Shown: positions 44,066 to 53,418 of the stretch, piece by piece
Layout of the letters: the number at the start of each line of letters is the position of its first letter
How positions within the stretch are numbered: position 1 is the first letter of the stretch
Source of the DNA: Bradyrhizobium sp. SSBR45G
Lineage (GTDB): Bacteria > Pseudomonadota > Alphaproteobacteria > Rhizobiales > Xanthobacteraceae
Assembly: GCF_030159255.1 (NCBI RefSeq)
Contig: NZ_BSCT01000004.1
Location: forward strand, 186,001-250,000
DNA: 64,000 bases
Reading direction: 5' to 3'
Made by a program: the position numbers and the translations under genes
The notes under the pieces: generated by a model
The model's database searches: none
Told to the model about the DNA's origin: nothing
Seen by the model: the letters and a program-made list of their open reading frames with translations, nothing else

Positions 44066-44548
44066 CTACCAGCGATGGTGCGCGCGAATGATGCCGTGGT
44101 GGTGACGCCGCCATGGCCGCGGCTGCCAGCCATAGCTGTTTCGCCAATGCGGCCGGACCGTGTAGCCCCAGGGAGCGGCGCCGTAGCCGTAGGCGGTGTA
44201 GAAGCGAGGGCCGCCGCCCCATCCATATCCGCCCCAGTAAGGTCGGTAGGCGTAGCGGGGGTAGTAGGCCGGCCCGTACGAGTAGCCGTAGCCATAATAA
44301 GTCGGATACGGCTCGTAGTAATAGGGAGCGGCAAAGGCGGAGCCGATGAGCGCGCCGGCGAGAAGACCGGCGCCGATCCCCCAGCCGCCACGCCAACGGA
44401 CTTCCGTCACGTCGCTTCGCATGCTGGAAGCTCGTTCGAGCGGTTTGGCAGCTGCCGAAAGCGACGTCAGCGGGGCCGCAGTGGCGCTGGTGACCTGCGT
44501 GATTGCCAACAAGCCGGAGAAGGATAGTGCCAAGCCAACACTGCGCAT
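44066..44548 (-). CDS. Secreted Tyr/Gly/Pro-rich protein
   Basis: 160 residues. The signal peptide ends near residue 25. A linker with VTEVRWRGGWGIG and a glycine-rich helix (AGLLAGALIGSAF) follow. The rest is a long Tyr/Gly/Pro/Trp-rich stretch ending in His/Arg. The VRWRGG segment resembles ARWRGGGW of the BA14K protein at 38808, though the BA14K C-terminal motif is missing. Probably an envelope protein. A GTAC-type site lies 26 bp upstream of the ATG. Confidence 0.72.
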   Translation of the reverse strand: MRSVGLALSFSGLLAITQVTSATAAPLTSLSAAAKPLERASSMRSDVTEVRWRGGWGIGAGLLAGALIGSAFAAPYYYEPYPTYYGYGYSYGPAYYPRYAYRPYWGGYGWGGGPRFYTAYGYGAAPWGYTVRPHWRNSYGWQPRPWRRHHHGIIRAHHRW

Positions 44549-44573
44549 CTGTTGCTACTGTCTTCATCTTCCG

Positions 44574-44587
44574 TACGGATCGATACC
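44574..44587. promoter_or_regulatory. GTAC-N6-GTAC-like motif, site 4
   Basis: GTAC-GGATCG-ATAC on the plus strand, one base off the motif. Its complement reads GGTATCGATCCGTACGG, close to site 5 (GGTACGCGTCCGTACGG). It lies directly upstream of the gene starting at 44548. Confidence 0.4.
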
Positions 44588-44610
44588 CTCTCCAACGCAG
44601 CTCGCCGGCC

Positions 44611-44937
44611 TCAATGCTCCTGTTGCGTGCGATGACGTTGGCGGTGGAGAGGCTCATGCTCTGTGAACGACGGATCATCGCCCTGACGGCGAGGCTGGCG
44701 CGGCACCGGACCGGATCTCGACGGACCAACTGGTTGCTGCGCGCGAACGTCGTCCGAGCGTGAAAGAAAACGATCCATCTCCTCAGCTGTTGCGCCCGCG
44801 GACGCTTTCTTCAGCAGGTCGCGGCGTGCGGTCCCGGCCGGCAATTCCTTCGCTGCGGCATGGGCCTGCGCCGCGAATTCCAGCAGCCGCTCCCGAAGCG
44901 ATGAGGTCGGGGAGGTGCGCTTGCGTCTTCTGCTCAT
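44611..44937 (-). CDS. Small basic hypothetical protein
   Basis: 108 residues from the ATG at 44937, with a GGAG site upstream. It is highly polar: an Arg/Ser-rich N-terminus, a helix SLRERLLEFAAQAHAAAKELP, a segment RRDLLKKASAGATAEEMDRFL and a disordered Arg/Gln-rich tail. Similar short proteins, usually without the tail, are common and uncharacterised in Bradyrhizobium. Site 5 of the GTAC motif lies 115 bp upstream. Confidence 0.6.
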   Translation of the reverse strand: MSRRRKRTSPTSSLRERLLEFAAQAHAAAKELPAGTARRDLLKKASAGATAEEMDRFLSRSDDVRAQQPVGPSRSGPVPRQPRRQGDDPSFTEHEPLHRQRHRTQQEH

Positions 44938-45052
44938 CGAGGAACTCCGTCGAGCCTGCCGACGATCGACGTGCCGAATGGGCGGATCGTTGGCTTCCAC
45001 CGCCCTTCAACAATTCAGCACGGATGTCGACGCAAAGGCGCGACGGTTCTTG

Positions 45053-45066
45053 GTACGCGTCCGTAC
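45053..45066. promoter_or_regulatory. GTAC-N6-GTAC motif, site 5
   Basis: GTAC-GCGTCC-GTAC followed by GG, upstream of the small basic protein gene at 44937. Confidence 0.45.
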
Positions 45067-45225
45067 GGGCACATCGGCCGGATTGAGGCCGGCCAATCGT
45101 CGGCAGGGGAAGTCTACCTCAGCGCACCATCGTCGCGATCACGCCGGGGTCGAAGCCTGGAGCCGTGTCGCATCGGGCCGGACGGAGCAGACGCTCCGCC
45201 GGCAACACTGCCGCGAGACGATGCC

Positions 45226-45642
45226 TCACATCCCAGGCGGCATCTTGTCGTACGTGGGGAGCGCGCCGGACGGGGCGTCCCAGCTCGGCGCTCGCGTGGT
45301 CCAGACATGCATCTGTGGCTTGAACACCTCGAGGTCGTCCAGGCTCGATGCGCGCAGGAACAGCATGCCGGGCAGAGCGGGGTTCGTCGAGAACACCGGG
45401 GCGCCGCATTCCGGGCAGAACGCCCGCGTGACGGGATTGCCGCTGGCAGACGGCCTGACATAGGCCTTCGTCGTCCCGGTCATGCTGACATGATCCGCCG
45501 GGACCGCCAGGTGTGACGAATGCCCCGTGCCGCTGCTGCGGCGGCAGTCTTCGCAATGGCAGTGGCCGGCCATCATCGGCTCGGCGGTGCAGGTGTAGCG
45601 GACGCGGCCGCAGAGGCAGCCGCCGGAAAATGTCGTCGCCAA
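45226..45642 (-). CDS. GFA-family (glutathione-dependent formaldehyde-activating-like) zinc protein
   Basis: 138 residues. The CENP-V/GFA zinc ligands are CLCG (Cys9, Cys11), HCHCEDC and FCPECG, with the fold's typical GGCLCGRVRY start and SGTGHSSH loop. Named after Gfa of Paracoccus, but most members have unproven substrates; S-(hydroxymethyl)glutathione or other thiol adducts are plausible. It is divergent from a TetR gene across a perfect palindrome, so it is probably the repressor's main target. Confidence 0.87.
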   Translation of the reverse strand: MATTFSGGCLCGRVRYTCTAEPMMAGHCHCEDCRRSSGTGHSSHLAVPADHVSMTGTTKAYVRPSASGNPVTRAFCPECGAPVFSTNPALPGMLFLRASSLDDLEVFKPQMHVWTTRAPSWDAPSGALPTYDKMPPGM

Positions 45643-45691
45643 GGTCTGGTCTCCCGTTCGCGCTTTGTCGATGGACGCCCACAGATGCTCT

Positions 45692-45725
45692 CCGGCAGAA
45701 TATGTTCAAGAACATATTCTGCCGG
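45692..45725. promoter_or_regulatory. Perfect 34-bp palindrome, likely TetR operator
   Basis: Left arm CCGGCAGAATATGTTC (45692-45707), spacer AA, right arm GAACATATTCTGCCGG (45710-45725), without a single mismatch. It lies between the divergent GFA and TetR genes, 50 bp from the GFA start. This position makes TetR starts upstream of it implausible. Confidence 0.75.
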
Positions 45726-45754
45726 CTGCTACCGTTGTGACGGGAGACGTCACC

Positions 45755-46369
45755 TTGCCCTATCGACCGGAACACAAGGCCGAAACGCGCGCGCGCATCG
45801 TCGAAAACGCGCGCCTGCTGTTCAACCGGCACGGCTACGACAAGGTGACTATCGACATGGTGATGGAGGCGGCGTCGCTGACGCGTGGCGGCTTCTACAG
45901 CCATTTCCGCAACAAGCAGGAGCTGTTCGCCGCAGCCGTCTCCAGTTTCCTGATGGGGCGGGGCGCGCGTTGGCGCGCCGAGGCTGGGGTCGATCCGATC
46001 GACCCTGGTCTGGAGGATGCAGCGAGTATGCTCCGAAGCTATTTGTCGCCGGCGCATCTCGGCGAGCTCGAAGGCCAATGCCCGATGATCGCGCTGCCGT
46101 CGGACATCGCGAGGGCAGAGCCGCAAGTTCAGACGGCGTACCAGGAGCTGCTGAAGGCGATGATAGGGCTGTATGAAAGATCCATCCCCGAGCCGCGCGA
46201 TGACCGCCGCACCACTGCACTGGCATTGGCGGCGCTCAGCGTGGGCGGCATGGTGCTCGCCCGGACGATCCCCGACGCGGTGCTCGCCGCCGAGGTTCGT
46301 GAGGCGGCGTTCGAAAAGGCTCTGGCCATGCTGTCGCCCGCCTCCGATGGAAGCCAACGCATCCGATGA
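45755..46369 (+). CDS. TetR-family repressor
   Basis: 204 residues if translation starts at the TTG at 45755, which has GGGAGA seven bases upstream; an ATG at 45665 would translate through the 34-bp palindrome. The N-terminal helix-turn-helix is RARIVENARLLFNRHGYDKVTIDMVMEAASLTRGGFYSHF, split around the usual turn. A helical ligand domain with the C-terminal motif GQCPMIALPSDIAR follows, typical of the AcrR/YcdC-like groups that sense quinones or aldehydes. I infer repression of itself and the divergent GFA gene. Confidence 0.88.
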   Translation: MPYRPEHKAETRARIVENARLLFNRHGYDKVTIDMVMEAASLTRGGFYSHFRNKQELFAAAVSSFLMGRGARWRAEAGVDPIDPGLEDAASMLRSYLSPAHLGELEGQCPMIALPSDIARAEPQVQTAYQELLKAMIGLYERSIPEPRDDRRTTALALAALSVGGMVLARTIPDAVLAAEVREAAFEKALAMLSPASDGSQRIR

Positions 46370-46467
46370 GTTTGACGACCATTGGCTCACGGCCGCTTCC
46401 ATGATCGACGGCGCGAGAGCAAACAGCCAAGTCGTCCGGGAGCGAGGCTCGCGTCTCAGGGAGAGCT

Positions 46468-47370
46468 TTACGCAGCGCCGGGAGCGCCTTCGGCCAACGC
46501 GGCTTCGACGAAACGTGCGAATTCGCGCGCCTTGGCGCTCGCGAGGCGGCCTGCCGGGAACACCGCCCAGAGATCGAGCGGCGGCAGGCTCCAATCATTC
46601 AACACGCGGCGCACGGCGCCGCTGGCGAGCTCCGGGCTGAACATCCAGTCCGATGCGATGGTCAGGCCCATGTCCGCGAGCACCGCAGCCCGCAGCCCCT
46701 CTGCTGCGCTCACCTTGATGCGCCCATGCACCGGAACCGACACCTCGGCGCCGTCGCGCGTGAACGACCAGACGTTCGGAAGCTGACTGTAGATCACCGC
46801 CTCATGCTCCGCGAGATCGGCGGGACTCCGCGGCTCGCCCGCGCGCGCGAGATAGAAGGGGGTGGCCAGGACCGAGCGTCGGCCGGTCGCAAGCTTGCGG
46901 GCGACTGCGGACGAGTCGGCCAGCGCGCCCATGCGCAGCGAGACGTCGATGCCTTCGGCCACGAGGTCGATCACCCGGTCGTCGAGGATCACGTCGATGT
47001 CGAGCTCGGGATGCCGGTCGAGAAAGCGCGGCAGCAGCGGCACGATGTGCAAGCGCGCGAAGGTCGTTGCAGCGGAGACGCGCAGGCAGCCCGAGAGTCC
47101 GGCGCCCGCTCCACGCGCCGTGAGCTCGGCCTCATCGGCCTCTTGGATCGCGGCCTTGGCCCGCTCGTAGAAGCGCTGCCCGGCCTCGGTCGGCGTCAGT
47201 CCGTGCGTCGAACGGATCAGCAGGCTGACCTGAAGCCTGTCCTCGAGCTGTGCGATGGTCTTCGACACGGCGGGCTGGCCGACATGGAGGTGCCGCGCCG
47301 CGGCCGAGAAGGAGCCCGTTTCCACGACCCGCACGAATGTCGCCATCGCCTGATATCGGTCCAACGTCAT
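46468..47370 (-). CDS. LysR-family regulator
   Basis: 300 residues. The N-terminal winged helix is DRYQAMATFVRVVETGSFSAAAR and PAVSKTIAQLEDRL, followed by the two-lobed substrate-binding domain. It belongs to the large AaeR/DsdC-like clade that often controls neighbouring detoxification genes. It is divergent from the GST gene by 172 bp. A palindrome ATGAGCG-TTAT-CGCTCAT lies 11 bp upstream of its start, and a related half-site precedes the peroxiredoxin-like gene. Confidence 0.92.
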   Translation of the reverse strand: MTLDRYQAMATFVRVVETGSFSAAARHLHVGQPAVSKTIAQLEDRLQVSLLIRSTHGLTPTEAGQRFYERAKAAIQEADEAELTARGAGAGLSGCLRVSAATTFARLHIVPLLPRFLDRHPELDIDVILDDRVIDLVAEGIDVSLRMGALADSSAVARKLATGRRSVLATPFYLARAGEPRSPADLAEHEAVIYSQLPNVWSFTRDGAEVSVPVHGRIKVSAAEGLRAAVLADMGLTIASDWMFSPELASGAVRRVLNDWSLPPLDLWAVFPAGRLASAKAREFARFVEAALAEGAPGAA

Positions 47371-47381
47371 TCCTCCCTGGA

Positions 47382-47399
47382 ATGAGCGTTATCGCTCAT
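47382..47399. promoter_or_regulatory. Palindrome, likely LysR binding site
   Basis: ATGAGCG-TTAT-CGCTCAT, perfect 7-bp arms, between the LysR gene and the GST gene. It is preceded by GGA; the same GGAATGA opening recurs at 48194. Confidence 0.5.
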
Positions 47400-47542
47400 G
47401 GCCCGCTGCCCTGTCGAGCGGTCAAGGCGCATCAATCCGCTGTGCTGACTGATCAATCCGATCACCGGTAGCCGCTGCAGGCGCACATCGGGCTGGTGTC
47501 ACGGTCCTGCCCAGGCGGCTGCATTCCAGGAGAGGACGGCTC

Positions 47543-48163
47543 ATGCTCGACGTCTATGCTTTTGCCACGCCCAACAGCGTCAAGGTGCCGGTCGCGCTGG
47601 AGGAGCTCGGGCTCGACTATGCGCTGCACGGCGTGAACGTCCGCAAGGGCGAGCAGAAGGCGCCCGATTTTCTCGCGCTCAACCCGAACGCCAAGGTGCC
47701 GGTGCTGGTCGATGGCGATCTGGTGCTGACCGAGTCTGCCGCCATCCTGGTCTACCTCGCCGAGAAGACCGGACGCCTGTTGCCGGGCTCGGGCGAGGGC
47801 AGGGCGCGCGTGTTCGAGCAGCTCTTTTTCCACGCCTCAGGCTTAAGTCCCGCGTTCGGCCAGTCCGGCTTCTTCCGGCGCTTCGCGGCCGAGCCGCAGC
47901 CGATCGCGATCGAGCGCTTCTCGAGCGAGGCCAGCCGCACGGTCTCGATCCTCGATGGCGTCCTCGCCCGGCACCGCTTCGTCGCCGGAGAGGCGCTGAC
48001 GATTGCCGACATTGCCCATTTCGGCTGGCTGTGGCGGCGCGAATTTGCCGGTGTCAGTCTCGAGGACACGCCCAACGTCCGGCGCTGGTACGCCGATATC
48101 GAAGGCCGGCCGGCCGTTCAGCGGGCCATTGCGCGCGTCAGCGCGCTCGTTCCTGCCGCCTGA
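47543..48163 (+). CDS. Glutathione S-transferase family protein
   Basis: 206 residues. The thioredoxin-like N-terminal domain has [11 protein letters not shown] (catalytic Ser/Asn region), [13 protein letters not shown] with the cis-Pro, and [13 protein letters not shown]. The all-helical C-terminal domain follows. It resembles the YfcG/YghU-like bacterial GSTs that reduce disulfides or conjugate electrophiles. First gene of a cluster with a peroxiredoxin-like protein and an SDR, under the divergent LysR regulator. Confidence 0.9.
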   Translation: MLDVYAFATPNSVKVPVALEELGLDYALHGVNVRKGEQKAPDFLALNPNAKVPVLVDGDLVLTESAAILVYLAEKTGRLLPGSGEGRARVFEQLFFHASGLSPAFGQSGFFRRFAAEPQPIAIERFSSEASRTVSILDGVLARHRFVAGEALTIADIAHFGWLWRREFAGVSLEDTPNVRRWYADIEGRPAVQRAIARVSALVPAA

Positions 48164-48193
48164 GCGATGGCGCTCGCCGGGCTATTCCCGCGT

Positions 48194-48211
48194 GGAATGA
48201 ACGATAGTCGC
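48194..48211. promoter_or_regulatory. Second LysR-like site, before the peroxiredoxin-like gene
   Basis: GGAATGAACGATAGTCGC resembles GGAATGAGCGTTATCGC at 47380. It lies 70 bp before the ATG at 48281, suggesting a second regulated promoter in the cluster. Confidence 0.35.
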
Positions 48212-48280
48212 ACGGCGCCGCTGCTGCCCCGTTCTTCAAACCCTCACCCTTCCGCCAGTTGAACCTCAGGAGAAACATCC

Positions 48281-48955
48281 ATGACCCTTCAGTCCAGGCT
48301 CGATGCCTTCAAGGCCGATTTCGAAGCAGGCAAGCCGCCCTACAATGTGCCGCCGTCCGTGATCGAGACGATGCACCGCGCCACCGCGGAGCTGATCGCC
48401 AGCGGCGCCGCGGCGCGCGCGCTGAAGGCGGGCGATACGGCGCCCGCCTTCACGCTCAACGATCCCGAGGGCCAGCCGGTGTCCTCGGCGGATCTGCTCG
48501 CCAAAGGACCGCTGGTGGTGAGCTTCTATCGCGGCGTCTGGTGCCCCTATTGCAACATGGAGCTGCAGGCGCTGCAGGCGGCTCTGCCCGCGTTCGAAGA
48601 ACTCGGCGCCAGCCTCGTTGCGATCTCGCCACAGACGGCGGCCAACAGCCGCAAATCGGTGCGCCAGAACGAACTGCGTTTCCCGATCCTGTCTGACGTC
48701 CGCAATGATGTCGCCGCCGCCTTCGGCCTGCGCTTCGCGTTGCCAGACTATCTCGTCGATCTCTACAAGAGCCTGAAGAACGACCTGCCGGCGTTCAACG
48801 GCGATCCGGGCTGGACGCTGCCGATGCCCGCCCGCTACATCATCGGGCAGAACGGCAGGATCCTCTATGCAGAGGTGAATCCGGACTACACCCGCCGGCC
48901 AGAGCCCGAGGACATGCTGCCGGCACTCCGCCGCGCGTCTGCCGTCGCCGTCTAG
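48281..48955 (+). CDS. Peroxiredoxin-like (AhpC/TSA) protein
   Basis: 224 residues. An N-terminal helical extension of about 50 residues is followed by a redoxin fold with the active site RGVWCPYCNMEL (CxxC-like CPYC) and the YIIGQNGRILYAEVNPDYT strand. The CxxC and extension place it in a peroxiredoxin-like group distinct from classical AhpC. It probably reduces peroxides or thiol adducts with a thioredoxin- or GST-linked donor. A paralogue with the same FxRGxWCPYC motif is at 57897-58604. Confidence 0.87.
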   Translation: MTLQSRLDAFKADFEAGKPPYNVPPSVIETMHRATAELIASGAAARALKAGDTAPAFTLNDPEGQPVSSADLLAKGPLVVSFYRGVWCPYCNMELQALQAALPAFEELGASLVAISPQTAANSRKSVRQNELRFPILSDVRNDVAAAFGLRFALPDYLVDLYKSLKNDLPAFNGDPGWTLPMPARYIIGQNGRILYAEVNPDYTRRPEPEDMLPALRRASAVAV

Positions 48956-49002
48956 CCGAACCCGCACGTCTCCCGATCGACAATGGTTCTCGCGAGGTCC
49001 TC

Positions 49003-49719
49003 ATGACGCGTACTTTCCTCATCACCGGCGCGAGCAAGGGCATCGGCCGGGCGCTCGCCGATCGTCTGACGCAGGACGGGCACGAGGTCGTCGGCCTCGC
49101 GCGCAGCGCGGCAGCGGACTTCCCCGGCACGCTCGTCTCGGCCGACCTCGCGGATGCCCGCGCGACCGGCGAGGTGCTTCGCGAACTCGTTGTCCGTTTC
49201 CGCGTCGACGGCGTGGTGAACAATGTCGGCCTGGTCCGCCCCCAGCGGCTCGGCGCGGTCGAGCTGTCCGCGCTCGACGAGGTGATGCGGGTCAATCTGC
49301 ATCCGGCGCTGCAGGCCGTGCAGGCCGTGCTTCCAGGCATGATGGAGCGAGGCTGGGGACGCATCGTCAACATCTCCAGCCTGACGGTGCTCGGTTCGAT
49401 CGAGCGCACCGCCTATGCTGCGGCCAAGGCAGCGCTGGTCAGCTTCAGCCGCAGCTGGGCGCTCGAGCTTGCAACCACCGGCATCACCGTCAACGCGGTC
49501 TCGCCGGGACCGACCGAGACCGAACTGTTCCGCGCCAACAATCCGCCCGGCAGCGATGGCGAGCGTCGTTACCTCGCGGGTGTCCCGATGAAACGGTTCG
49601 GCCGGCCGGAGGAGGTCGCCGCCGCCATCGCCTTCCTGTTGTCGGAGGGGGCTGCCTTCATCACCGGCCAGACCCTCCACGTCGACGGCGGCGCCTCGAT
49701 CGGCAAGGCGGCGTTCTAG
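49003..49719 (+). CDS. Short-chain dehydrogenase/reductase
   Basis: 238 residues. The NAD(P) motif is GASKGIGRALA at the N-terminus. The NNVG variant of the NNAG motif, the catalytic Ser (IVNISSLTVLG) and Tyr-x3-Lys (YAAAKAALV), and the SPGPTETELF segment are all present. Classical SDR of about 250 residues with unknown substrate. It follows the peroxiredoxin-like gene by 47 bp and is probably co-expressed. Confidence 0.92.
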   Translation: MTRTFLITGASKGIGRALADRLTQDGHEVVGLARSAAADFPGTLVSADLADARATGEVLRELVVRFRVDGVVNNVGLVRPQRLGAVELSALDEVMRVNLHPALQAVQAVLPGMMERGWGRIVNISSLTVLGSIERTAYAAAKAALVSFSRSWALELATTGITVNAVSPGPTETELFRANNPPGSDGERRYLAGVPMKRFGRPEEVAAAIAFLLSEGAAFITGQTLHVDGGASIGKAAF

Positions 49720-49761
49720 AGCTTGTCTAGCTCTGCGAGCCAAGATCGATTCGAGCCGGCG

Positions 49762-51864
49762 TCACTTCTCGGTCAAGGCCGCGACGGGCTGCCACGCGGT
49801 GTCGTCGGCATCGGCGAGCATGCGCCTGCTGCGCTCCAGCATCACGGTCGCGGGGCCGTCGTGGGGACGGTCCATCAGCACCTGCGCAAATCCGGCCGCG
49901 GCGCCGGCGAAGTCGCGAACGCGATAGCGCGCCAGAGCGCGCTCATAGGTGATGATCCAGTTCGGACGCTGGCCGGCCGGTGCATCTGCCGCGGGCGCGA
50001 CCAGCTCATAAGCCGCCAATCCCTGCTCGCGGCCGTAGACGCCGATGCGGTCGACCTCGCGGACGATGATCGATCGGCCGACGCTGTTCGCGGTGGCCTC
50101 TCCCATCAGCGCCGTCGTGCCGTAGGCCTTGTTGGCGCCTTCCAGCCGGCTGGCGACATTCACGGCGTCGCCGATCACGGTGTAGTTCAGCCGCAGCTCG
50201 GAGCCGATATTGCCGACCAGCATGCGGCCGGTGTTGATGCCGATCCGGATCCGCAACTGCTGTCCGAGATCGTCGACGAGACCGGCCTCGGCGATGGCAC
50301 GCTGGCAGGCGAGCGCCGCGAGACAGCATCGCAGGGCGTGATCGGACTGCGGCTGTGGCGCGCCCCAGAAGGCCATCACGGCGTCGCCGATGAACTTGTC
50401 GATCGTGCCGCCATGCGCGACGACGACTTCGGAGACCAGGTCGAGATAGCGCGACAGCAGCCCGACGATGCCGTCGCCCATGCGCTCCGACATTCCGGTG
50501 AATCCGGCGATGTCGATGAACATCACGGTGAGCTCCTGCAGCGTTCCGCCGGGCTTCGCCTCGACGCCCTGCCGCAGCAGTCCGCGCACCAGATCGGTCG
50601 GGATGAACTTGCGGAACGCCGAGAGGCCCGACGCCATTTCGGCGATGGCGCCCGACAGGCTGCCGATCTCGCGCAGCCGCGACGGATGGCGGCGCACCGC
50701 TTCGAGCGCGAACGCCTCGACGTGGCGCAATTCGCCGACGACGCGCGCGAGCGGGACGGCGATCATGGAGCGCACCAGGATCGCCGAGGCGATGGCCGCG
50801 AGCGCGGCGCCCGCCACCAGCATGAGGATCAGCCGGTGCAGGGTGGCCTGGACGGGTCCGAGAAACTCGGCTTCCGGAAGCACCGTCACCAGCCGCCAGC
50901 CCGGGAACGGCAGCGGCGTCACCGTGGTCTCATAGGCCTCGGCCGCATCGACGAGACGGCTGCGCCAGGCCTCGTCCATCTTCTGCGCGATGGCCATGCC
51001 AACCGCCTGACGCGCCAGAGGCAGCAGCGCCGGCTGCTCAGCCTGCGCGGGGTTGATCTCGTCAGCCTTCGCGTCGGGCGACGCCACCAGCGCACCGCTG
51101 CCGTCGAAGATGAAGGCGGCCCCGGTGCGGCCGACCTCCAGCTGAGAAAGGAAGCGCGACAGCCGCGTATACTCGATGATGATCGCCAGCACGCCCTGCC
51201 GTTCCTGGTACACGTCGATCGGCCCGGCGAACGCGATCGCCGCACGCTCGCCGGTCGGATGCTCCGTGATCTTGAACCAGGCCGGACCGTCGGCCGCGAT
51301 CGCGGCCTTGAACCAGGCCTGGTCCGTGACGCGGAAATCGGTTGGCACGAATCGTCGGCTGGAGAATTCGATGTCGCCGGGGACGACGTCGTATTCGTCG
51401 ATGCGGCGCTCGCCCGCATGATCGGTCAGCGAGATTTCCATCATCTCCAGCCGGCGATCCCCGAGCTTGTGAGCCGCGAAGAACGCGCCATCGGGCCAGC
51501 CGAACGCTGCCCAGGAAATGGTCGGATGCGACTGCAGCTGGGACAGAAAGACGAACTCGCGCTTGTCGGCCTCGCGGGTCTCGAGCACGTTCTGCAGAAA
51601 CAGGGTGCGGATCGCGGTGTGCGCCGCGTGCGCTTGGTCGACGATCGATGCGACCTCCTTGCGGACGGCGGCGACGATCTGGTCGTTGATGGTCGACGCC
51701 AGCTGGCGGCTGGTCGCGTCGGCCGTCCGCCACCACACCAGGCTGCAGGCGACCGCGGTGAGCAGGATGGCGGCCAGCACCATCGCCGAGACCACCACGC
51801 GAATGCTGACGGTAACTCCGTAGGCGGTGGACCGAGCTTTCCGATGCGACGTGTGCGGAGCCAT
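49762..51864 (-). CDS. Membrane-bound class III adenylate/guanylate cyclase with periplasmic Cache domain
   Basis: 700 residues from the ATG at 51864, which has GGAGG seven bases upstream. The first membrane helix is at about residues 20-45. A periplasmic dCache-type sensor extends to about residue 330, then a second helix (about 335-360) and a HAMP linker. The catalytic domain (about 430-620) has [15 protein letters not shown] (metal Asp), [13 protein letters not shown] (second metal Asp) and [18 protein letters not shown]. It makes cAMP (or cGMP) in response to an external signal. It is divergent from the bufferin operon. Confidence 0.9.
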   Translation of the reverse strand: MAPHTSHRKARSTAYGVTVSIRVVVSAMVLAAILLTAVACSLVWWRTADATSRQLASTINDQIVAAVRKEVASIVDQAHAAHTAIRTLFLQNVLETREADKREFVFLSQLQSHPTISWAAFGWPDGAFFAAHKLGDRRLEMMEISLTDHAGERRIDEYDVVPGDIEFSSRRFVPTDFRVTDQAWFKAAIAADGPAWFKITEHPTGERAAIAFAGPIDVYQERQGVLAIIIEYTRLSRFLSQLEVGRTGAAFIFDGSGALVASPDAKADEINPAQAEQPALLPLARQAVGMAIAQKMDEAWRSRLVDAAEAYETTVTPLPFPGWRLVTVLPEAEFLGPVQATLHRLILMLVAGAALAAIASAILVRSMIAVPLARVVGELRHVEAFALEAVRRHPSRLREIGSLSGAIAEMASGLSAFRKFIPTDLVRGLLRQGVEAKPGGTLQELTVMFIDIAGFTGMSERMGDGIVGLLSRYLDLVSEVVVAHGGTIDKFIGDAVMAFWGAPQPQSDHALRCCLAALACQRAIAEAGLVDDLGQQLRIRIGINTGRMLVGNIGSELRLNYTVIGDAVNVASRLEGANKAYGTTALMGEATANSVGRSIIVREVDRIGVYGREQGLAAYELVAPAADAPAGQRPNWIITYERALARYRVRDFAGAAAGFAQVLMDRPHDGPATVMLERSRRMLADADDTAWQPVAALTEK

Positions 51865-52174
51865 CGTCCATCCTCCATGCCCGGCCGACATGCCTTGATC
51901 GCCTTACGTCTCGACGGCTTCGCTCGTTACGTCAGGTCTTTGCACGCCATGCGCCGAGCGGGCCAATGCGCATTCGCTCACGTCGCCATAGACACAAGGC
52001 ATTGGCGCGCGGCCATCGGCTCCGGACTAATTCATCCCGGCGCAGCACGACGCGGGCGCATGTCGAATGTCTCACGGATCTGTGATCGGGCCGTTGCTAA
52101 CGACGGTCCCGATCGCTCCGAAGGAGACAGTGCAATTCGCCGGTCCGGGCGAAGCAAACCGAGAGGAGACTTGA
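51865..52174. other. 310-bp divergent intergenic region before bufA
   Basis: Contains the SigF-like promoter at 52097-52122 and an imperfect inverted pair GATCGGG-CCG and CGG-TCCCGATC around it. No gene seen. Confidence 0.5.
52097..52122 (+). promoter_or_regulatory. SigF-type ECF promoter for the bufferin operon
   Basis: CTAACG-N16-CGAA. It closely matches the Caulobacter SigF promoter GTAACC-N16-CGAA that drives metal-stress genes including bufferin clusters: 4 of 6 bases in the -35 (the TAAC core), exact spacing, and an exact -10. It lies 52 bp before the bufA start. Comparison is from memory of that consensus. Confidence 0.6.
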
Positions 52175-52480
<306 letters not shown>

Positions 52481-52512
52481 GCTGGCGACGAACAGGGGCA
52501 GGGAAGAACAGC

Positions 52513-53418
52513 ATGACACATGCGGTCGCGTTGCGGGAATCTATCCCCATGCCCCTGTGCTGCCCTCCGCCGCTCGGGGGTGTGGCAGGGACCTGCTTCA
52601 AGCATGAGCATCTCCCCGCCATTCTCGGAGAGCCGCCGCAGCGCGGCTTCTTCGAGGTCCACGCCGAGAACTACATGGGCGCCGGCGGCCCGCCGCATCA
52701 TGCGCTGGAACGTCTCCGCCGCGATCATGCGCTGTCGCTGCATGGTGTCTGCATGTCGATCGGCGGGCCTTCGCCCGTCGACCGCGATCATCTGGCCCGG
52801 TTTCGCGCGCTCGTCGCGCGTTACCAGCCGACGCTCGTCTCCGAACATCTGGCGTGGTCGACGCATGCCACCAGCTTCTTCAACGATCTGCTGCCGCTGC
52901 CCTACACCGCGGCAACGCTGGCGCGGGTCTGCGACCATGTCGACGAGGTCCAGGAGGCTATCCGGCGACCGATCCTGCTGGAAAATCCCGCCACCTACGT
53001 CACCTTCGCTGACTCCACGATCAGCGAAACCGATTTCCTTCGCAGCGTTTCGCAACGCACCGGCTGCGGCCTGCTGCTCGACGTCAACAACGTCTTCGTG
53101 TCCGCGACCAATCACGGCTTCGCGGCACTGGACTATTTGAATGATTTTCCGCTCGCGATGGTCGGCGAGATCCACCTCGCCGGCCATGCCGAGCAGCGCG
53201 ACGACGATGGCGATGTGCTGCTGATCGACAGCCATGACGGACCGGTGGCCGACGCCGTCTGGAAGCTGTTCGAGCTCGTCATCGCCCGGAGCGGACCGCT
53301 GCCGACCCTGGTCGAGTGGGACAGCAACATCCCGGAATGGCAGGTGCTCAAGGCCGAGGCGGCCGCGGCGCAGCGCATTCTCGATCGAGCGGCCGAGGGC
53401 ACGCGCCATGCAGCCTGA
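52513..53418 (+). CDS. bufB: MNIO (DUF692) multinuclear iron oxidase modifying the bufferin
   Basis: 301 residues, a TIM-barrel of the DUF692/MNIO family. The segments [67 protein letters not shown] and LVEWDSNIP carry the His/Asp/Glu metal ligands. It installs thiooxazole or related rings on precursor cysteines using iron and oxygen. It begins 33 bp after bufA and overlaps bufC by 11 bp. Length and motifs are complete. Confidence 0.93.
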   Translation: MTHAVALRESIPMPLCCPPPLGGVAGTCFKHEHLPAILGEPPQRGFFEVHAENYMGAGGPPHHALERLRRDHALSLHGVCMSIGGPSPVDRDHLARFRALVARYQPTLVSEHLAWSTHATSFFNDLLPLPYTAATLARVCDHVDEVQEAIRRPILLENPATYVTFADSTISETDFLRSVSQRTGCGLLLDVNNVFVSATNHGFAALDYLNDFPLAMVGEIHLAGHAEQRDDDGDVLLIDSHDGPVADAVWKLFELVIARSGPLPTLVEWDSNIPEWQVLKAEAAAAQRILDRAAEGTRHAA

